Below are positions 46,252 to 55,349 of a stretch of 64,000 bases of DNA, in pieces. The stretch's first letter is position 1; each line of letters begins with the position of its first letter. The translations under genes were made by a program, and so were the position numbers. Under the pieces are notes generated by a model. It was not told the DNA's origin, searched no databases, and saw only the letters and a program-made list of their open reading frames with translations. This DNA comes from Sphingopyxis sp. LK2115. GTDB lineage: Bacteria > Pseudomonadota > Alphaproteobacteria > Sphingomonadales > Sphingomonadaceae. Where the stretch lies: assembly GCF_014595975.1 (NCBI RefSeq), contig NZ_JABWGQ010000036.1:62001-126000 (forward strand). Reading direction: 5' to 3'.

Positions 46252-47562
46252 ATGATGGCGCAGGCAATCGCAGACACGGGTGCGGCGGTGCCGGTGCCCC
46301 GCGCGGGCCGCTACCGCTGGATGATCGTCGCAGTGCTCTTTGCGGCAACCACCGTCAACTATATCGACCGCACCATGCTCGGCCTGCTCGCGCCGACGCT
46401 TGGCACCGAGCTTGGGTGGAGCGAGAATGACTATGGCAACATCGTCACCGCTTTCTAGGCGGCTTATGCACTCGGTTTTCTGGTCATGGGCTGGCTGATC
46501 GACCGTTTCGGTCCCAAGATCGGCTATGCGATCGCCATCTCGATCTGGACGATCGGTCATGTCGCGCACGGCTTTGCGTCGTCGGTCGCTTCCTTCATGC
46601 TCGCGCGCGTCGTGCTGGGCGTCGGCGAGGCGGGGCATTTCCCCTCGGTCGTCCGCGCGTCGAGCGAATGGTTCCCGCAAAAGGAGCGCTCCTACGCGAT
46701 CGGCTGGGTCAACAGCGCGACGACGATCGGCGTGATCCTCACCGCGCCGACGGTGGCGCTGTTCATGCGCGTGCTGGGTTTCGACTGGCGCGAAACCTTC
46801 ATCTACACCGGCATTTTCGGCGTCGTCCTGTTGCTGCTCTGGGTCTGGCTCTACAGCAACCCGCGCGAAAGCGGGAAGGTCAGCGAGGCCGAGCTCGCGT
46901 GGATCGAGCATGACCCGCCCGAAAAGGTCCAGCGTATCGGCTGGGGCAGGATCGTCACCAAGCGCGAGGCCTGGGCCTTTGCGGCGGCGAAGTTCCTGAC
47001 CGATCCGGTGTGGTTCCTGATGCTCTTCTGGCTGCCCAAATATTTTGCCTCGACCTATGACGTCGACCTCAAGATCGTGCTGCTGCCGATGATCATCATG
47101 TATCTGTTGTCCGACGTCGGCAGCATCCTTGGCGGCTGGGTGTCGTCAAAGCTGATCCAGACCGGCCGCAGCGTCAATTTTGCGCGCAAGGTGACGATGA
47201 TCGGCGCCGGTCTGTGCGTCCTGCCGTTGTTGTTTGTCACCGGGCTCGACAATATGTGGCTGGCGGTGGTGCTCATCGGCATTGCGCTCGCGGGGCATCA
47301 GGCCTTTTCGTCGACGATCCTGTCGATCCCGCCCGACATGTTCCCGAAACGCGCGGTCGGTTCGGTGATCGGGCTTGGCGGCTTCATGGGCGGCGTCGGG
47401 GGGATGATCATGGCGAAGTCGACGGGACTTGTGCTCGACGCGACGGGGGGCAATTACACGATCATCTTCGCCGCCTGCACGACCGTCTATTTCCTTGCGG
47501 TGCTTGTGGTGCATGTCCTCAGCCCGCGCCTTGCGCCGGTCGGCGTGGAAGGCGCAAGATAG
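46252..47562 (+). pseudogene. MFS hexuronate transporter (ExuT-like) with in-frame amber stop
   Basis: Reads as one 436-codon MFS permease of the hexuronate/ExuT group (NYIDRTMLGLLAPTLG at the N-terminus, GWLIDRFGPKIGY loop motif), except for a TAG at codon 69 (46456-46458). The frame continues without shift on both sides (IVTAF-stop-AAYALGFLVMGW). The relatives usually have Gln here, so a CAG to TAG change explains it. The downstream 367-codon part has no ribosome-binding site of its own that I can trust. If real, the strain lacks this transporter unless the stop is suppressed; a sequencing error is possible. Confidence 0.85.
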
Positions 47563-47566
47563 CGTC

Positions 47567-48979
47567 ATGGCGCACCCGTTGCACCTGTCACCCGACCGCC
47601 TCTTTCCGTCCGACCCGGCGCAGCGCGATATCGCGCGCCGACTCTACAAGGAGGTGGCGGGCCTGCCGATCGTCAGCCCGCACGGGCATACCGATCCGGC
47701 CTGGTTCGCGGGCAATGCGCCCTTCGGCAATGCGGCGGAGCTGCTGCTCCATCCCGATCATTATGTGTTCCGAATGCTCTATTCGCAGGGGGTGTCGCTC
47801 GACGCGCTGGGCATCGGCAACCCGGACGCCGACCCGCGTGAAAGCTGGCGGATCTTTGCGCAAAACTACCATCTCTTTCGCGGCACCCCGTCGCGCATGT
47901 GGATGGACTGGGTGTTTGCCGAGGCGTTCGGCTTCGACGTGCAATTTTCGGCCGAGACGTCGGACCATTATTTCGACCGGATCACCGAGGCGCTGGCGAC
48001 CGACGCCTTTCGCCCGCGCGCCCTGTTCGACCGTTTCGGTATCGAGGTGATCGCCACGACCGAAAGCCCGCTCGACACGCTCGACCATCACGCCGCGATC
48101 CGCGCGGCCAACGCCAGCGGCGAATGGGCGGGCCGCGTCATCACCGCCTATCGCCCCGATCCGGTGGTCGATCCCGAGTTCGAGGGTTTTCGCGATAACC
48201 TCGAACGCTTTTCCGAACTGTCGGGCGAGGATGCGTTCAGCTATGCCGGCTATCTCGCCGCGCATCGGGGTCGCCGCGCCTTCTTTGCCAGCATGGGCGC
48301 GACCTCGACCGATCACGGACATCCGACCGCCGCAACCGCTGACTTGTCCGAAGCCGAGGCTGAAGCCTTGTTTGCGCGCGTTACCGGCGAGACTGTTTGC
48401 GCTGCCGATGCCGAGCTGTTCCGCGCGCATATGCTGACGGTGATGGCGGGAATGAGCCTCGACGACGGGCTCGTCATGCAGATACACCCCGGCGCGTTCC
48501 GCAACCATAACCCGTGGCTGTTCGCGACCTATGGGCGCGACAAGGGTGCAGATATTCCAACCGCGACCGACTATGTCCACGCGCTGCGTCCGCTCCTCGG
48601 AAAATATGGCAACGAAGCCGCGCTGACGATCATCCTCTTCACATTGGACGAGACGAGCTATGCGCGCGAACTCGCGCCGCTTGCGGGCCACTATCCGGCG
48701 CTGCGGCTCGGCCCGGCCTGGTGGTTTCACGACAGCCCCGAAGGGATGCGGCGCTTCCGGTCGCAGATGACCGAGACGGCGGGCTTCTGCAACACTGTCG
48801 GGTTCAACGACGACACGCGCGCCTTCCTGTCGATCCCCGCGCGGCACGATGTCGCGCGGCGGATCGACTGCGGCTTTCTCGCCGCGCTTGTCGCCGAACA
48901 TCGGCTGGAGGAATGGGAGGCCGCCGAACTCGCGGTCGACCTCAGCTACAATCTCGCCAAGGCGGCCTACAAGCTGTGA
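47567..48979 (+). CDS. uxaC: Uronate isomerase (UxaC)
   Basis: Isomerises galacturonate to tagaturonate (and glucuronate to fructuronate), the first step of the galacturonate branch. The 470-residue amidohydrolase-superfamily enzyme begins with HPLHLSPDRLFPSDPAQRD and has LPIVSPHGHTDPAWFAGN with the metal-binding His pair, plus the family's RMWMDWVFAE and GMSLDDGLVMQIHPGAFRNH. It begins 4 bases after the transporter and its stop overlaps the next gene by 4 (GTGA). Confidence 0.94.
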   Translation: MAHPLHLSPDRLFPSDPAQRDIARRLYKEVAGLPIVSPHGHTDPAWFAGNAPFGNAAELLLHPDHYVFRMLYSQGVSLDALGIGNPDADPRESWRIFAQNYHLFRGTPSRMWMDWVFAEAFGFDVQFSAETSDHYFDRITEALATDAFRPRALFDRFGIEVIATTESPLDTLDHHAAIRAANASGEWAGRVITAYRPDPVVDPEFEGFRDNLERFSELSGEDAFSYAGYLAAHRGRRAFFASMGATSTDHGHPTAATADLSEAEAEALFARVTGETVCAADAELFRAHMLTVMAGMSLDDGLVMQIHPGAFRNHNPWLFATYGRDKGADIPTATDYVHALRPLLGKYGNEAALTIILFTLDETSYARELAPLAGHYPALRLGPAWWFHDSPEGMRRFRSQMTETAGFCNTVGFNDDTRAFLSIPARHDVARRIDCGFLAALVAEHRLEEWEAAELAVDLSYNLAKAAYKL

Positions 48980-50298
48980 GGCTGGGCGCCGACACGCCGC
49001 TGCCTGCATCGGTGCGGCGGCCCCGATACGACCGCGCCGCCCAGGCGGTGGGCATCGTCCATATCGGCATCGGCGCTTTCCACCGCGCGCATCAGGCGGT
49101 GTATACCGACGACGCGATGGACGCGGGCGACCGCGACTGGGGCATCGTCGGCGTGTCGCTGCGGTCGGGCGACGTCGCAGCGCAGCTGAACCCGCAGGCG
49201 GGGCTCTATACGGTGAGCAGCCGCAGCGCGGCGGGCACACAGCTCCGCATCGTCGGCGCGGTGCGGCAGGTGCTCGTCGCCGCCGCCGATCCGCAAGCCG
49301 TGATCGCCGCGATCGCCGCGCCGACAACCCATATCGTCAGCTTCACGGTGACCGAAAAGGGCTATTTGCGCCGCGCCGATGGATCGCTCGACCTTGATGC
49401 GGCGGGCGGGGCGTCGAGCCTCTACCGCTTCGTCGGCGCCGCGCTCGCCGCCCGCCAGGCGGCGGGCCTGCCCGGACTGACCCTGCTGAGCTGCGACAAT
49501 CTGGCGAGCAACGGCGCCGTGCTGCGGCGGCTGATGCGGCAATATCTTGCCGCCCGATACCCGGCGCTGGCCGACTGGTTCGACGCGACCTGCGCCTGCC
49601 CCGCAACGATGATCGACCGCATCGTCCCCGCGACCACCGATGCCGACCGCGCGGCGGTCGAGGCCGAACTCGGCGCGCGCGACGAGGGGGCGGTGGTCAC
49701 CGAAGGCTTCAGCCAATGGGTGATCGAGGATGGCTTCGCGGGCCCGCGACCGCGCTGGGAGGCGGTCGGGGCCGAACTGGTCGCCGACGTCGCGCCCTAT
49801 GAAGCCGCCAAGCTTCGGATGCTCAACGGCGCGCATTCGGCGCTCGCCTATATCGGGCTGGGGCGCGGACATGATTTTGTCCATCAGGCGATCGCCGATC
49901 CTGACATCCGCCCGGTGATCGAACGGCTGATGCGCGACGAAGCCGCGCCGACGATCGACGCCGCGCCGGGGCAGGATCTGGCCGCCTATGCCGATGCGTT
50001 GCTGGACCGTTTCGCCAATCCGGCGCTGCATCACCGGCTGATCCAGATCGCGATGGACGGCAGCCAGAAGATTCCGCAGCGCTGGCTCGAAACGCTGGCG
50101 TGGCATCAGCGGCGTGGACAGCGGTGCCCCTCGCTTGAAACGGCGATTGCGGCGTGGATTGAATATCTGCGGAGCGGCCATCCGGTCGACGATCCGCTCG
50201 CCGAAAAGCTGGGCGAAGCGGCGGCCGATCCGAATGCGACAGAGCGGCTGTTCGGCGAAAGAGGGTTGATCGCCTCCGGGTGGCGGCCGACGTCATAG
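48976..50298 (+). CDS. Mannitol dehydrogenase-family uronate oxidoreductase (UxaB/UxuB)
   Basis: A 440-residue NAD-dependent polyol-type dehydrogenase. Rossmann motif GIVHIGIGAFHRAHQAV near residue 25 and KLRMLNGAHSALAYIGL are family hallmarks. It should reduce tagaturonate to altronate (UxaB role) given its partners UxaC and UxaA, but sequence alone does not separate this from fructuronate reductase (UxuB); no mannonate dehydratase gene is in the window. Start GTG 48976 overlaps the uxaC stop. Confidence 0.85.
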   Translation: MRLGADTPLPASVRRPRYDRAAQAVGIVHIGIGAFHRAHQAVYTDDAMDAGDRDWGIVGVSLRSGDVAAQLNPQAGLYTVSSRSAAGTQLRIVGAVRQVLVAAADPQAVIAAIAAPTTHIVSFTVTEKGYLRRADGSLDLDAAGGASSLYRFVGAALAARQAAGLPGLTLLSCDNLASNGAVLRRLMRQYLAARYPALADWFDATCACPATMIDRIVPATTDADRAAVEAELGARDEGAVVTEGFSQWVIEDGFAGPRPRWEAVGAELVADVAPYEAAKLRMLNGAHSALAYIGLGRGHDFVHQAIADPDIRPVIERLMRDEAAPTIDAAPGQDLAAYADALLDRFANPALHHRLIQIAMDGSQKIPQRWLETLAWHQRRGQRCPSLETAIAAWIEYLRSGHPVDDPLAEKLGEAAADPNATERLFGERGLIASGWRPTS

Positions 50299-50304
50299 CT
50301 ATAC

Positions 50305-50392
50305 TGTGCCCCTGCGAGGGCTGGCGCCGATCTGCCGCCCATGCAGGATAGTGTCCACCGGATATCGGTTCCCGCCTTCGCGGGGATACGAT
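50305..50392. repeat. Intergenic palindromic repeat (family B)
   Basis: Two oppositely oriented REP-like halves, GCCCCTGCGAGGGC near 50308 and CCCGCCTTCGCGGGGA near 50371, lie in the gap between the convergent uronate oxidoreductase and LysR genes. Each half can also form a small hairpin. Confidence 0.5.
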
Positions 50393-50416
50393 GGCTGTTG
50401 AAGGAATGTCGCTGTT

Positions 50417-51313
50417 CTAAACCGGAACCAGCAGCCCCCGGCTCTCTCTCACCTCGGCATCCAGCCAGTCGATAAACGCCCTGATACGCGGTTGCGGCGC
50501 GACGTCGCGGTGAAGCGCAAGCCAGAAGGCGCGCGCGATCGTCTGATCGCCTCGCACGCGGACCAGCGCAGGATCGCCCGCAGCAAGAAAGCAGGGCAGC
50601 ACGCCCACCCCCGCACCACCGGCGATCATCCGTCGCTGGGCAAGGATCGACGACGAGCGGACATTGGCGCGCAACCCCGGCTCGATTTCGCCCAGATAGT
50701 CGAGTTCGGGGGCATACAGAATGTCGGGGATATAGCCGATCACCGGAATGCCCGCGCGCGACAGCGGCGTGGTGCCAACCGCTTCCTGCCAATCGGGGCG
50801 GTTCGCCGGGGCATAGAGGCCAAGGCTGTAATCGGCGAGCTTGCGCGTGATGAGCGGACCCTTGCGCGGCCGCGCGAGCAGCACCGCCATATCGGCTTCG
50901 CGCCGCGATGGGTTCAGAAACCCCGACGAGGCGACAAGGTCGATCTCAAGCTCGGGGTGCGCCGCGACGAAGCGGCCGAGCCGCGGCGCGATAAAGCTGT
51001 TGCCAAAGCCTTCGGAGACGCTGACGCGGAGTTGCCCCGACAGCGCCGATGAACCTTCGGACGCCTTGTGGATGCGCGCCGCTGCCGCCGCCATCGCTTC
51101 GGCGTGCGGGACGAGCGCCCGGCCCGCCGCGGTCAGAACGAAACCCGTCGGCGCGCGTTCGAACAAGGTCTGCTGGAGCGCCGCTTCCAGTGCGCTGACC
51201 TGGCGGCTTACCGTCGTCGCATCGACACGCAGTGCCGCCGCGGCGCGCGCGAGCGTGCCATGGCGCGCGACCATCAGGAAATATTGCAGCCTGTCCCAAT
51301 CCATGTCCTGCAA
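50417..51313 (-). CDS. LysR-family regulator, divergent from mmsA
   Basis: A 298-residue LysR-type regulator with an N-terminal winged HTH (WDRLQYFLMVARHGTLARAA, VDATTVSRQVSALEAALQ) and the C-terminal substrate-binding domain. It is divergent from mmsA with a 90-base gap, so control of the valine-degradation genes is likely but inferred. Confidence 0.9.
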   Translation of the reverse strand: MQDMDWDRLQYFLMVARHGTLARAAAALRVDATTVSRQVSALEAALQQTLFERAPTGFVLTAAGRALVPHAEAMAAAAARIHKASEGSSALSGQLRVSVSEGFGNSFIAPRLGRFVAAHPELEIDLVASSGFLNPSRREADMAVLLARPRKGPLITRKLADYSLGLYAPANRPDWQEAVGTTPLSRAGIPVIGYIPDILYAPELDYLGEIEPGLRANVRSSSILAQRRMIAGGAGVGVLPCFLAAGDPALVRVRGDQTIARAFWLALHRDVAPQPRIRAFIDWLDAEVRESRGLLVPV

Positions 51314-51402
51314 TTATGCAGGATAGCACTGCAAGTCTATCCCTTGCAATCGCCCCGCAACTCGGCTGTGGCAGCGGCAACATCTTGTGGGAGACTTGGG
51401 TT

Positions 51403-52896
51403 ATGCGACAGATCGACCATCACATCGTCGGCGGTTCCGCCGGCTCCGCCCGCTTTGGCGATGTGCTCGACCCCAATAATGGCGGCGTCCAGGCACGGGT
51501 CGCGCTTGGCGACCGCGCCGTTCTCGACCGCGCCGTGGCCGCCGCAAAGGCCGCGCAGCCCGCATGGGCCGCGACCAACCCGCAGCGCCGCGCGCGCGTG
51601 ATGTTCGAGTTCAAGCGCCTTGTCGAAGCCAATATGAACCAGCTTGCCGAAATGCTGTCGGCCGAGCATGGCAAGGTGATCGCGGACTCGAAGGGCGACA
51701 TCCAGCGCGGGCTTGAAGTCATCGAGTTCTGCTGCGGCATCCCGCACGTGCTGAAGGGCGAATATACGCAAGGCGCCGGCCCCGGCATCGACGTCTATTC
51801 GATGCGCCAGCCGATCGGCATCGGCGCGGGCATAACCCCGTTCAACTTCCCCGCGATGATCCCGCTGTGGATGGGCGGCGTCGCAACCGCGGTGGGCAAT
51901 GCCTTCATCCTGAAGCCCAGCGAGCGCGACCCGTCGGTGCCGGTGCGCCTGTCGGAGCTGTTTCTTGAGGCGGGTATGCCCGAAGGCATTTTCCAGACCG
52001 TCCATGGCGACAAGGAAATGGTCGACGCGATCCTCGACCACCCCGATATCGGCGCGGTCAGCTTTGTCGGCTCGTCGGACATCGCCCATTATGTCTACAA
52101 CCGCGGCGTTTCGAACGGCAAGCGCGTGCAGGCGATGGGCGGCGCAAAGAACCACGGCATTGTCATGCCCGACGCCGACCTCGATCAGGTGGTGAACGAC
52201 CTGACCGGTGCGGCCTTCGGTTCGGCGGGCGAACGCTGCATGGCGCTGCCCGTCGTCGTCCCCGTCGGCGAGGACACCGCGAACCGTCTGCGTGAGAAAC
52301 TTGTCCCCGCGATCGAGGCGCTGCGCGTCGGCGTATCGACCGATGCCGACGCGCATTATGGCCCCGTCGTGACACAGGCGCACAAGGACAAGGTCGAAGG
52401 CTGGATCGCCAAATGCGCCGACGAAGGCGCCGAACTGGTGATCGACGGTCGCGGGTTCACGCTTCAGGGGCACGAAAAGGGATTTTTCGTCGGCCCGACC
52501 CTGTTCGATCATGTGACGCCCGACATGGAAAGTTACAGGCAGGAAATCTTCGGCCCGGTGCTCCAGATCGTCCGCGCGCCCGATTTCGAAACCGCGCTCG
52601 AACTGCCGTCGAAGCATCAGTATGGCAATGGCGTCGCCATCTTTACGCGCAACGGCCATGCGGCCCGCGAATTCGCCGCGCGGGTCAATGTCGGCATGGT
52701 CGGCATCAACGTGCCGATCCCGGTGCCCGTCGCTTACCATACATTCGGCGGCTGGAAGCGGTCGGCGTTCGGTGACACCAACCAGCACGGCATGGAAGGG
52801 GTGAGGTTCTGGACCAAGGTGAAAACGATCACCGCGCGCTGGCCCGATGGATCGCCCGACGGCGGCAACGCCTTCGTCATCCCGACGATGGGTTGA
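51403..52896 (+). CDS. mmsA: Methylmalonate-semialdehyde dehydrogenase (CoA-acylating)
   Basis: Oxidises methylmalonate semialdehyde to propionyl-CoA and CO2, ending valine catabolism. The 497-residue aldehyde dehydrogenase begins RQIDHHIVGG, with the CoA-acylating family motifs GITPFNFPAMIPLWM and GAAFGSAGERCMALPVVV (catalytic Cys279). First in the cluster that ends in mmsB; LysR is divergent. Confidence 0.95.
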   Translation: MRQIDHHIVGGSAGSARFGDVLDPNNGGVQARVALGDRAVLDRAVAAAKAAQPAWAATNPQRRARVMFEFKRLVEANMNQLAEMLSAEHGKVIADSKGDIQRGLEVIEFCCGIPHVLKGEYTQGAGPGIDVYSMRQPIGIGAGITPFNFPAMIPLWMGGVATAVGNAFILKPSERDPSVPVRLSELFLEAGMPEGIFQTVHGDKEMVDAILDHPDIGAVSFVGSSDIAHYVYNRGVSNGKRVQAMGGAKNHGIVMPDADLDQVVNDLTGAAFGSAGERCMALPVVVPVGEDTANRLREKLVPAIEALRVGVSTDADAHYGPVVTQAHKDKVEGWIAKCADEGAELVIDGRGFTLQGHEKGFFVGPTLFDHVTPDMESYRQEIFGPVLQIVRAPDFETALELPSKHQYGNGVAIFTRNGHAAREFAARVNVGMVGINVPIPVPVAYHTFGGWKRSAFGDTNQHGMEGVRFWTKVKTITARWPDGSPDGGNAFVIPTMG

Positions 52897-52960
52897 TCGG
52901 CAAGCGCCGATGAAACCCGTACGCCGGGTCGGACATTTCTCCGGGCAAAGGAGAAGGACG

Positions 52961-53479
52961 ATGATGCGATGGACGATGCCCGCGGCGCTTGTGCTGCTTG
53001 CCGCGTGCGGCGGCGGTCAGGACGGAGAGGCCGGCCCCGAGGACAGCGCCGTGATCGGCCCGGTGCAAAAGGCCGAGCGTGCGGCGCCGCCCGAAAGGCC
53101 GACTGCGGGCGCCGAGGCAGCAGCCCCCGCGCCGGACGAGGACGGCGCCCGTGTCGACGGCGATACGCATCCGCCCGAAATCCGGGGACGTTGGGCGCTG
53201 AGCGCCGCCGATTGCACGGCGCGCAAGGGCGCCGACCTGACCGTGCTGACGATCGGCGCGACCGATTTGCGCTTCTATGAATCTCACGGCGAACTGGTGC
53301 GCGTTCGGCAAAGCGATGCGAACCGCATCGTCGCCGATTATCGGTTCAGCGGCGAGGGCGAGGAATGGGATCGCCGCATGACGCTCACCCTCGCCGACGG
53401 CGGCAAGGCGCTCGTGCGCCGCGATACGGGCGAGGGTGCGGTGGCGAACGCGATGCGCTATACGCGCTGTGCCGGATGA
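52961..53479 (+). CDS. Lipoprotein of unknown function
   Basis: A 172-residue predicted lipoprotein (signal MRWTMPAALVLLAAC, Cys at about residue 16) with an Ala/Pro-rich linker and a C-terminal domain (RGRWALSAADCTARKGADLT, DGGKALVRRDTGEG) that resembles stress- or surface-associated sphingomonad lipoproteins. I assign no function. The start ATGATG at 52961 follows AAGGAGAAGG. It sits inside the valine-degradation cluster and is followed by the I78-type gene after 28 bases. Confidence 0.72.
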   Translation: MMRWTMPAALVLLAACGGGQDGEAGPEDSAVIGPVQKAERAAPPERPTAGAEAAAPAPDEDGARVDGDTHPPEIRGRWALSAADCTARKGADLTVLTIGATDLRFYESHGELVRVRQSDANRIVADYRFSGEGEEWDRRMTLTLADGGKALVRRDTGEGAVANAMRYTRCAG

Positions 53480-53507
53480 CGGCGTCGTTTTGAAAGGGAG
53501 ATTCACC

Positions 53508-53810
53508 ATGGACGTTCGCCTGCTTGTCGTCGCCGCCGCCCTGCCGCTTGCCGCCTGCATGGGCAGCGAGACGCCTGTCGAATCGACCCCGCCGCCGCCC
53601 ACCGAAATGACGTGCAACGCCGATGCGGCGCAATCCTATGTCGGGCAGACCGCGACCGGGGCTGTCGGCGCGGCGATCCTGAAAGCCACCGGCGCGCGCA
53701 CGCTGCGCTGGGGGCCGCCGCGCAGCGCGATGACGATGGATTATCGCCAGGATCGTGTGAACATCATGTACGACGACGCCTACAAGATCACGCAGGTCAC
53801 CTGTGGCTGA
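53508..53810 (+). CDS. Peptidase inhibitor I78-family lipoprotein
   Basis: A 100-residue protein with a lipobox (AALPLAAC) and the short inhibitor domain of family I78: NADAAQSYVGQTATGAVGAA, ILKATGARTLRWGPP and the closing NIMYDDAYKITQVTCG. Family I78 includes inhibitors of serine peptidases. AAAGGGAG lies 7 bases before ATG 53508. It overlaps the RidA gene by 8 bases. Neighbours suggest co-expression with valine catabolism genes for reasons unknown. Confidence 0.8.
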   Translation: MDVRLLVVAAALPLAACMGSETPVESTPPPPTEMTCNADAAQSYVGQTATGAVGAAILKATGARTLRWGPPRSAMTMDYRQDRVNIMYDDAYKITQVTCG

Positions 53811-54207
53811 CGGCGCGCGCCGCAATCATGGCTCGGCGTCCCCGTTCGAGCCGGTTTACGGATACAGCCGCGCGGTGCGTGTGGGCAACCGCATCGACGT
53901 CGCCGGCTGTGCGCCGATCGAACCCGATGGCAGCTCGACCGTCGGCGACGCGGGGGTGCAGGCGACGCGCTGCCTGACGATCATCGCCGAGGCGCTCGCC
54001 GCACTCGGCGCTTCGCCCGCCGATGTCGTGCGCACACGCATGTATATCACCGACCCCGCCGATGCCGATCTCGTCGGCCGCGCGCATGGCGCCATGTTCG
54101 GCGATATCCGTCCGGCATCGACGATGATCGTCATCCCCGCGCTGATCCGCCCCGAATGGAAAGTCGAAATCGAAGCCGAAGCCATCATCATCGAGAAGAC
54201 CGCATGA
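53803..54207 (+). CDS. RidA/YjgF family protein
   Basis: A 134-residue RidA family protein, which in general hydrolyses enamine/imine intermediates from amino-acid metabolism or has related roles. GNRIDVAGCAPIEPDG and ADVVRTRMYITDPAD (with the Arg of the active site) are the family's. Start GTG 53803 overlaps the I78-type gene, and its stop overlaps the acyl-CoA dehydrogenase ATG (ATGA). Confidence 0.86.
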   Translation: MADGARRNHGSASPFEPVYGYSRAVRVGNRIDVAGCAPIEPDGSSTVGDAGVQATRCLTIIAEALAALGASPADVVRTRMYITDPADADLVGRAHGAMFGDIRPASTMIVIPALIRPEWKVEIEAEAIIIEKTA

Positions 54208-55349
54208 CCGACCAGTTCCAGCTTACCGACGACCAGCTCGCCATTCAGGATATGGCGCGCAAATTCACCGCCGACCGCATCACGCCCTTTGCGGCCGGAT
54301 GGGACGAGACGCACCATTATCCCGTCGATGTCTGGAAGGCGGCGGGCGAGCTTGGCTTTGGCGCGATCTATGTTGCGGAGGAGTCGGGCGGCATCGGGCT
54401 CGGACGGCTCGAGGCGGCACTCATCATGGAGGCGATGGCCTATGGTTGTCCCGCAACCAGCGCCTATGTCTCGATTCACAATATGGCGACGTGGATGATC
54501 GACCGTTTCGGGAGCGCGGCGATCAAGGAACGGTTTTTGCCGAGCCTCGTCAGCATGGACAAAATTGCGAGCTATTGCCTGACCGAGCCGGGTTCGGGAT
54601 CGGATGCCGCTGCGCTCAAGACGACGGCAAGGCGCGACGGCGACCATTATGTGCTGAACGGCACCAAACAGTTCATATCGGGCGCGGGGGTCAACGACAT
54701 CTATGTCTGCATGGTCCGCACCGGCGAGGAAAAATCGAAGGGGATCAGCTGTCTCGTCGTCGAAAAGGACACGCCGGGCCTCAGCTTCGGCGCGCCGGAG
54801 AAAAAGCTTGGCTGGAACGCATCCCCCACGGCCCAGGTGATCTTCGAGGATTGCCGCGTGCCCGCGGACAATCTCGTCGGCGCCGAAGGCGACGGTTTCC
54901 GCTTCGCGATGGCGGGGCTCGACGGCGGCCGCCTCAATATCGGCGCCTGCTCGCTCGGCGGCGCGCAGCGCTGTCTCGACGAGGCGATCGCCTATACCAA
55001 GGACCGCCAGCAGTTCGGGCAACCGATCGCCGATTTCCAGAACACCCAGTTCATGCTCGCCGACATGGCGACCGACCTGGAGGCCGCGCGGGCGCTGCTC
55101 TATATCGCCGCGGCGAAAGTCACCGCGAACGCCCCCGACAAGTCGCGCTTCTCGGCGATGGCGAAGCGGCTCGCGACCGATAACGGCAGCAAGATCGTCA
55201 ATGACGCGCTGCAATTGTTCGGTGGTTATGGCTATTTGAAGGATTATCCGATCGAGCGTTTCTGGCGTGACCTGCGCGTCCATTCGATCCTTGAAGGGAC
55301 CAACCAGGTGATGCGGATGATCGTCGGAAGGGATTTGCTGCGCCAATGA
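54204..55349 (+). CDS. Isobutyryl-CoA dehydrogenase-type acyl-CoA dehydrogenase
   Basis: FAD enzyme of the acyl-CoA dehydrogenase family, 381 residues, here likely oxidising isobutyryl-CoA in valine breakdown. Motifs include YCLTEPGSGSDAAALKT (FAD/substrate), LFGGYGYLKDYPIERFWRD and the catalytic Glu364 in LEGTNQVMRMIV. It overlaps both the RidA gene (ATGA) and the following hydrolase gene by 4 bases each. Confidence 0.92.
   Translation: MTDQFQLTDDQLAIQDMARKFTADRITPFAAGWDETHHYPVDVWKAAGELGFGAIYVAEESGGIGLGRLEAALIMEAMAYGCPATSAYVSIHNMATWMIDRFGSAAIKERFLPSLVSMDKIASYCLTEPGSGSDAAALKTTARRDGDHYVLNGTKQFISGAGVNDIYVCMVRTGEEKSKGISCLVVEKDTPGLSFGAPEKKLGWNASPTAQVIFEDCRVPADNLVGAEGDGFRFAMAGLDGGRLNIGACSLGGAQRCLDEAIAYTKDRQQFGQPIADFQNTQFMLADMATDLEAARALLYIAAAKVTANAPDKSRFSAMAKRLATDNGSKIVNDALQLFGGYGYLKDYPIERFWRDLRVHSILEGTNQVMRMIVGRDLLRQ

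Noticed and set aside
46456-46458. Amber codon read as a 22nd amino acid or programmed readthrough
   Set aside because: No pyrrolysine genes or downstream structure are seen; a point mutation from CAG is simpler.
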